Assembly (NCBI GenBank): GCA_965224575.1
Contig: CBDCZQ010000001.1
Span: 310,001-374,000, forward strand
Source: QPIN01 sp965224575
GTDB lineage: Bacteria > Pseudomonadota > Gammaproteobacteria > Methylococcales > Methylomonadaceae
Direction of reading: 5' to 3'
Length of the DNA: 64,000 bases
Shown: one piece after another, positions 59,538 through 64,000 of the stretch
How the letters are laid out: every line of letters begins with the position of its first letter
How positions within the stretch are numbered: the stretch's first letter is position 1
Notes under the pieces: generated by a model
The model's database searches: none
The model's input: only the letters and a program-made list of their open reading frames with translations
Told to the model about the DNA's origin: nothing
Position numbers and translations under genes: made by a program

Positions 59538-60698
59538 TTAGGCTAACAGTTGTCGTCGGTGCTTGAATGAAGGGATTTGATAGATACTTCGCATATTGCC
59601 TTGATGACAGGCCGGACATAAACAAGCCAGTTTCTCAGGTTCAGTGGGTTTTACCATTTTAATATGCCTTGACAGAGCCCCTGTTATCTTGAGTAATTGA
59701 CGGACAAGTCTCACGCGAACCTGACGAACACAGTTGGCCAAAAAACCAAAATGTCGAATACGCATAAAGCCATTGGGTAAAACATGCATCAGGAAACGAC
59801 GGAGGAACTCAATACCTTCTAGCTTCATAATCTTTTTCCGATTGTGATCGGCATAATCTTTCCAGTGAAAATAAACAAAGTGTTCATCAACTTTTATAAT
59901 CCGGTAATTGCTGATAGCAATTCGGTACGTATAGCGAGAAAGATATTTCACTACGGTTTCAGGGTTCTGCAAATAAGGCTTGATGTAAATTGACCATTTT
60001 TTACTCATCACTGTCTCCAGGGTGCTATTGACCTCATTGGCTCGGGTGATACGGAATAGTTGACCTTGCTGATAGGCACTTCTGAGCAGACTAACCATCT
60101 TGCCACGAAAGACTTTTTTTAATGCATTAACGGGGTACAGATAATCACTCTGTGTGGTCTCAATGGCATCCTGTCCTTCTTTAAGTGCCAGACCGGGAAT
60201 AAGACAATGGATATGGACATGGTGTTGTAAAGTCTGCCCCCAGGTATGCAGAACACAGGTCACCCCCAGTTGCCCTCGTAAACGTTTATGCGTTCTGGAG
60301 AACAGCGAAAGTGTTTGCCAAATGGCTTTAAAAAAGAGTGAATACATCTCTTTGGGATGCAATTGACACCAGCCGTTTAACTCATGAGGCAAGGTAAAAA
60401 CCAAGTGGTAATAACGAACAGGCAGCAATGCATCCAGTTGTTTGTCTTCCCATTGCTCTGAAGCCTTTTGTTTACAGCGTGGACAATGACGATTGCCACA
60501 ACTGTGATAAAGCCGTTGTTCATAACCACAAGCTGTACACTGACTGTCTTCGCCACCAAGACTTTCAGTCTGGCACTGTATAATACTTTGGCAAACACTG
60601 GCCTGTTCGGGAGTCAATTGGTAGTGTTGACGGTAAACTGGCAAGAAATCTTGAATAACCTGAGCCATATCTGCTGCTGTAGATTTAAAATGCGTCAC
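59538..60698 (-). CDS. IS91-family HUH transposase (copy B)
   Basis: Same 386-residue protein as in copy A, with the Cys cluster, HHVHIH site and paired Tyr intact. GTG start 60698 with GGAGGT upstream. Confidence 0.93.
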   Translation of the reverse strand: MTHFKSTAADMAQVIQDFLPVYRQHYQLTPEQASVCQSIIQCQTESLGGEDSQCTACGYEQRLYHSCGNRHCPRCKQKASEQWEDKQLDALLPVRYYHLVFTLPHELNGWCQLHPKEMYSLFFKAIWQTLSLFSRTHKRLRGQLGVTCVLHTWGQTLQHHVHIHCLIPGLALKEGQDAIETTQSDYLYPVNALKKVFRGKMVSLLRSAYQQGQLFRITRANEVNSTLETVMSKKWSIYIKPYLQNPETVVKYLSRYTYRIAISNYRIIKVDEHFVYFHWKDYADHNRKKIMKLEGIEFLRRFLMHVLPNGFMRIRHFGFLANCVRQVRVRLVRQLLKITGALSRHIKMVKPTEPEKLACLCPACHQGNMRSIYQIPSFKHRRQLLA

Positions 60699-61575
60699 CT
60701 TGCACCTCCAGTTTTGTCCGCATAATGGTTTCATCAGGGACAAACTCCGCTAACAGGTCAGAAGCCATGACTTCAGAACGAGTGGGAATCCAATGGAGAT
60801 ATTTCTGTGTGATCCTGATATCACTATGCCCCAGAAATTGTTGTAATTGATGAATCGGAAGTCCGTGTTCCAGTTGATGAGTGGCATAGGCATGTCTCAG
60901 GCTGTGAATGCCTCCCACTTTTTGAATACCGGCAGTCAGTTTGGCTTTAGTAAACATTTTTTGCACACTGGTGACCCCCAGTGCTTTTTTCTGTTGTTGA
61001 CAAGAACAAAATAAGAAGTGATTAGGGTGCCAGGCTTGCCAGTAAACCCTCAGCAATGACAACAAACTGGCTGACAGAGGAACGACGCGATCTTTTCTTC
61101 CCTTACCCTGAACCACTCGCAGCAATAAATGTTCTGAATCAATATCATTCTGAGTTAAAGCCACGAGTTCACTGACTCTCAAACCACAGCCATAACACAG
61201 GCTTAAAAGTGTGAGATGTTTGAGCTGATGTGTCGCCTGCAAAATGGCATAAACTTCTTGCTGAGTCAGTAATACGGGGATCTTTTGAGGTCGCTTAGGT
61301 AAAGGAATATCAAGAAAAAAGTCTTCTTTTTCCAACACATGGTGATAACAAAACTTGAGAGCCATCAATGTTTGATGCACGGTAGAGGCTGACCATTTTC
61401 GTTGAGCCGCTGTTGCCATAAGCCAGGACTTCACTTCTTCGGAACAGATCCGTTCAGGTGAACGATGATAATAAGTACTGAGGCTGGTCACCGCTTTAAG
61501 ATAAATCCGGTGTGTTTTAGGCGCATATTGTCTGAAAGTCATCAGATCAATCATTTTTTGACGTAAAGGGGTCAT
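60685..61575 (-). CDS. Tyrosine recombinase of the IS91-like unit (copy B)
   Basis: Same 296-residue protein as in copy A, all catalytic positions present, overlapping the transposase gene by 14 bases. Confidence 0.92.
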   Translation of the reverse strand: MTPLRQKMIDLMTFRQYAPKTHRIYLKAVTSLSTYYHRSPERICSEEVKSWLMATAAQRKWSASTVHQTLMALKFCYHHVLEKEDFFLDIPLPKRPQKIPVLLTQQEVYAILQATHQLKHLTLLSLCYGCGLRVSELVALTQNDIDSEHLLLRVVQGKGRKDRVVPLSASLLSLLRVYWQAWHPNHFLFCSCQQQKKALGVTSVQKMFTKAKLTAGIQKVGGIHSLRHAYATHQLEHGLPIHQLQQFLGHSDIRITQKYLHWIPTRSEVMASDLLAEFVPDETIMRTKLEVQGDAF

Positions 61576-61803
61576 ATTGATTCTCCTTATTCAATTTAAA
61601 AAGGAGATTTCAGTATCAAACTAATGGATGTTTATTACGAGTAATTTAAGGGGGAAGAGGTGATTAGAAAAGCTAAAGGCTAAGGGAGGAGGCTCGAAAG
61701 CTACCGCGATAGCGGTTTTGTTCAACGCCTGCATCAGATGCTGCCAAAAGTGGAGTGGAGCGATAGCGGAACGGAGCTTTTGGCAGTCAGCTGGATGCAT
61801 TGG

Positions 61804-62070
61804 TTATATGTTTTTTGCTTTAAGCGGAAACCTTTCTGGGTATTCAATAATCTCTTCTGTTAAATCGACATCAATATCAGGCCAATAAAAATGTCCTGTA
61901 GACTGCTCTTCTACATTTATGATCGATTTAATAGCTTGGTCTTTAAACCAAGGAAAATTATCATATGGCATGAATAGCTCTTTATTATGAGCTAAAAGCC
62001 ATACTCCATGTGTTGAGATATTTGTGACCTCAACAGCTAAAGTGCTGTTGCCATGCGCTAACGAGCTCAT
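61804..62070 (-). CDS. DUF2442-family protein
   Basis: 88 residues. VEVTNISTHGVWLLAHNKELFMPYDNFPWFKDQAIKSIINVEEQSTGHFYWPDIDVDLTEEIIEYPERFPL is the DUF2442 layout with the closing W-P-DIDVDL. It is the steady partner of DUF4160 proteins in a toxin-antitoxin-like pair. Its 5' end overlaps the upstream gene by about 40 bases and its stop lies in the R'' box of its own attC. Confidence 0.92.
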   Translation of the reverse strand: MSSLAHGNSTLAVEVTNISTHGVWLLAHNKELFMPYDNFPWFKDQAIKSIINVEEQSTGHFYWPDIDVDLTEEIIEYPERFPLKAKNI

Positions 62071-62269
62071 TGTAGTGAACCTCTACTAATAATTCGATTT
62101 CTTTAAGTTGTTTTCTTGAGTGATTATAGTTCTTTGCGAGCTCAATTTCTGGCTTTAGCCAAAATTTTGTTTCACCATCCCCTGACACCACATGAACATG
62201 CATTCGCTCTTCTTCTCTTGAAAAGAAGAAAAATCTATATCCATCTTCTCTAAAGACTGTAGGACTCAT
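62030..62269 (-). CDS. DUF4160-family protein
   Basis: 79 residues. MSPTVFREDGYRFFFFSREEERMHVHVVSGDGETKFWLKPEIELAKNYNHSRKQLKEIELLVEVHYNELVSAWQQHF is the whole DUF4160 domain, with the conserved HVHV and the closing W-HF. Probably one half of a TA-like pair with DUF2442; which one is toxic is not settled by sequence. Confidence 0.93.
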   Translation of the reverse strand: MSPTVFREDGYRFFFFSREEERMHVHVVSGDGETKFWLKPEIELAKNYNHSRKQLKEIELLVEVHYNELVSAWQQHFSC

Positions 62270-62288
62270 GTTTTACCAAACCCAATTG

Positions 62289-62780
62289 TCATGTATTACT
62301 CAATATTTTTTGCCAAAATAATGCTTTACCCATCTTGGGGTCAAGCTCGTAATCAGAAAACCCAAACTTATTATATGATGACCTTGCAATCTGATTTCCT
62401 TCTAAAACTTCTAATGTGAGCTTGCAACAACCTTTGGAAATTGCAATATCTTCAACCCTCTCTAGCATTTTTTGGCTAAGGCCTTTCCCTCTATACTCTT
62501 TCAAAACTATTATATCGTGAATATTTATTAGTGGCTTGCAAGAAAATGTAGAGAACTGCTCAAAACAGTTCACTAAACCAGCAGCAATACCATCAACATA
62601 ACTAACGATGCTGAATGCATAAGGAAGTTTTGATAATTCTTTGGCAATATTATTTCTAACCTCTTCAGTAAGTGGTTTACCGCTACCCATTGGATCCGAT
62701 GCATAGGAATCCATCAAAAAAGCTATTTCCTTAGCATGCTTCTCGTTCAAGTAATTAGCTTTTACAATTTCTATACTCAT
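62289..62780 (-). CDS. GNAT-family N-acetyltransferase
   Basis: 163 residues. INIHDIIVLKEYRGKGLSQKMLERVEDIAISKGC holds the acetyl-CoA motif (YRGKGL), LEVLEGNQIARSSYNKFGFSDYEL the second motif. Intact. No attC between it and the DUF4160 gene, so the three genes may form one cassette. Confidence 0.88.
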   Translation of the reverse strand: MSIEIVKANYLNEKHAKEIAFLMDSYASDPMGSGKPLTEEVRNNIAKELSKLPYAFSIVSYVDGIAAGLVNCFEQFSTFSCKPLINIHDIIVLKEYRGKGLSQKMLERVEDIAISKGCCKLTLEVLEGNQIARSSYNKFGFSDYELDPKMGKALFWQKILSNT

Positions 62781-62810
62781 TCATATTTTAGATACGGGTT
62801 TTACATATAA

Positions 62811-64000
62811 CTACTTAGCATTTATACGTTGTGCGCAGCATTACGTATAAATGTTTGTTGGACAAATTCACTTGGATTGTCTCACTACTTTAATATAAAG
62901 GAAATTGTTTTTTGATAACTAAAGCGAAAGAGAGTTTCCTTAAATCTCTGTGAGAGGTATTTTCTGAGTAAACAGCGATATATCAAGTCTAACCACAGGT
63001 TTTTATCATCTACTGCGACTCATTATGTCCCTTTTTTGTGCGATAGACAATAACAATCCCTCAACCTGTTAAGTTGCTTTTTTCACCTTAAAGCAGTCGG
63101 ACTTAGCTATTGATTAGGCTAACAGTTGTCGTCGGTGCTTGAATGAAGGGATTTGATAGATACTTCGCATATTGCCTTGATGACAGGCCGGACATAAACA
63201 AGCCAGTTTCTCAGGTTCAGTGGGTTTTACCATTTTAATATGCCTTGACAGAGCCCCTGTTATCTTGAGTAATTGACGGACAAGTCTCACGCGAACCTGA
63301 CGAACACAGTTGGCCAAAAAACCAAAATGTCGAATACGCATAAAGCCATTGGGTAAAACATGCATCAGGAAACGACGGAGGAACTCAATACCTTCTAGCT
63401 TCATAATCTTTTTCCGATTGTGATCGGCATAATCTTTCCAGTGAAAATAAACAAAGTGTTCATCAACTTTTATAATCCGGTAATTGCTGATAGCAATTCG
63501 GTACGTATAGCGAGAAAGATATTTCACTACGGTTTCAGGGTTCTGCAAATAAGGCTTGATGTAAATTGACCATTTTTTACTCATCACTGTCTCCAGGGTG
63601 CTATTGACCTCATTGGCTCGGGTGATACGGAATAGTTGACCTTGCTGATAGGCACTTCTGAGCAGACTAACCATCTTGCCACGAAAGACTTTTTTTAATG
63701 CATTAACGGGGTACAGATAATCACTCTGTGTGGTCTCAATGGCATCCTGTCCTTCTTTAAGTGCCAGACCGGGAATAAGACAATGGATATGGACATGGTG
63801 TTGTAAAGTCTGCCCCCAGGTATGCAGAACACAGGTCACCCCCAGTTGCCCTCGTAAACGTTTATGCGTTCTGGAGAACAGCGAAAGTGTTTGCCAAATG
63901 GCTTTAAAAAAGAGTGAATACATCTCTTTGGGATGCAATTGACACCAGCCGTTTAACTCATGAGGCAAGGTAAAAACCAAGTGGTAATAACGAACAGGCA
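62811..64000 (-). mobile_element. IS91-like/tyrosine-recombinase unit, copy C (cut by window end)
   Basis: Starts exactly as copies A and B after CATATAA, again at a C that is the complement of the crossover G. The sequence matches the others to base 64000. Confidence 0.85.
63114..64000 (-). CDS. IS91-family HUH transposase (copy C, N-terminus outside window)
   Basis: The last 295 codons of the same transposase, including the HHVHIH metal site and the paired Tyr. By offset its GTG should lie near 64274. Confidence 0.92.
   Translation of the reverse strand, partial: PVRYYHLVFTLPHELNGWCQLHPKEMYSLFFKAIWQTLSLFSRTHKRLRGQLGVTCVLHTWGQTLQHHVHIHCLIPGLALKEGQDAIETTQSDYLYPVNALKKVFRGKMVSLLRSAYQQGQLFRITRANEVNSTLETVMSKKWSIYIKPYLQNPETVVKYLSRYTYRIAISNYRIIKVDEHFVYFHWKDYADHNRKKIMKLEGIEFLRRFLMHVLPNGFMRIRHFGFLANCVRQVRVRLVRQLLKITGALSRHIKMVKPTEPEKLACLCPACHQGNMRSIYQIPSFKHRRQLLA

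Larger units (their letters stand above)
59235..61725 (-). mobile_element. IS91-like/tyrosine-recombinase unit, copy B
   Basis: 2491 bp, identical to copy A by eye. Left edge GCTATAAC, right edge GTTCAACGCC: both edges lie at the G^TT crossover of an attC. Confidence 0.88.
59229..61809 (-). other. attC site split by IS91-like copy B
   Basis: CTATAAC (59229-59235) and AACGCCTGCATC to GTTATAT (61724-61809), with inner stems GATGC/GCATT and CTGCCAAAAG/CTTTTGGCAG, become one attC when copy B is removed. Confidence 0.85.

Noticed and set aside
1..64000. CRISPR arrays, tRNA or rRNA genes
   Set aside because: No regularly spaced short direct repeats with unique spacers and no tRNA-like or rRNA sequence was recognised while reading through; the attC sites and modules are the only dense repeats.

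Overview
The window reads as a long gene-cassette array of a sedentary integron type from an AT-rich gammaproteobacterium. No integron integrase (intI) gene lies in these 64 kb, so within the window it is formally a cluster of attC sites. The host call rests on the attC style, the IS families (IS91-like, IS21, IS4, IS481-like), the toxin-antitoxin set and the coding style. A finer placement would be a guess. Read on the minus strand, about two dozen intact, split or half attC sites show a classical layout: RYYYAAC-like R'', L box, long variable loop, L box, GTTRRRY-like R'. Several minus-strand genes end with their stop codon inside the R'' box of their own attC, so the array is read from right to left and intI, if present, should lie beyond the right edge.

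Layout: 1-1011 fic (partial). 1012-2790 T-rich cassettes. 2860-6824 vapBC and an AEP-TOTE primase-helicase, both interrupted by a 285-bp repeat. 7235-8222 group II intron relic. 8249-8783 parDE. 9258-11907 LtrA-like membrane protein and an Old Yellow Enzyme. 12725-15354 pentapeptide protein, lipoprotein/Rap1a-like pair, DUF2975/HTH pair. 15567-16960 TIR-like/DUF4062 two-gene unit. 17316-18064 UPF0175/DUF3368 TA. 18407-19929 two-gene membrane unit. 20567-22227 three-gene operon with a candidate cysteine peptidase. 22790-23454 higBA. 23718-25249 IS4. 25333-29033 wrecked large protein gene. 29074-37496 cluster of secreted proteins (FG-GAP, beta-helix, ricin lectin, C39-like peptidase). 38733-41493 pentapeptide membrane protein split by a second IS4. 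42710-45526 small cassettes (GNAT, PIN TA, YcxB-like). 45545-48035 IS91-like/tyrosine-recombinase unit, copy A. 49002-58629 two large secreted proteins, one split by IS21. 59235-61725 copy B of the IS91-like unit. 61804-62780 DUF4160/DUF2442 and GNAT. 62811-64000 copy C, cut by the window end.

Three things stand out. (1) A 285-bp repeat occurs six times, always on the same strand and with no target duplication. Conceptual removal restores the reading frame exactly in three genes (vapC twice, the TOTE gene, a large protein gene). (2) The IS91-like unit, with its tyrosine recombinase, has ends that coincide in all visible cases with the integron G^TT crossover point and carries its own attC-like hairpin, so it is either a transposon packaged as a gene cassette or an attC-specific transposon. 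(3) A secreted beta-helix protein gene starts with an octanucleotide repeat tract that is now out of frame; one unit fewer would join a good Shine-Dalgarno/ATG and signal peptide to the enzyme, which suggests phase variation.

Functionally the array mixes stabilising toxin-antitoxin cassettes (six pairs), likely conflict or defence genes (Fic, TOTE, TIR-like, several unknown operons), acetyltransferases and surface or secreted proteins. Many genes are broken by IS elements, small repeats or single-base frameshifts, so the array is actively being remodelled.
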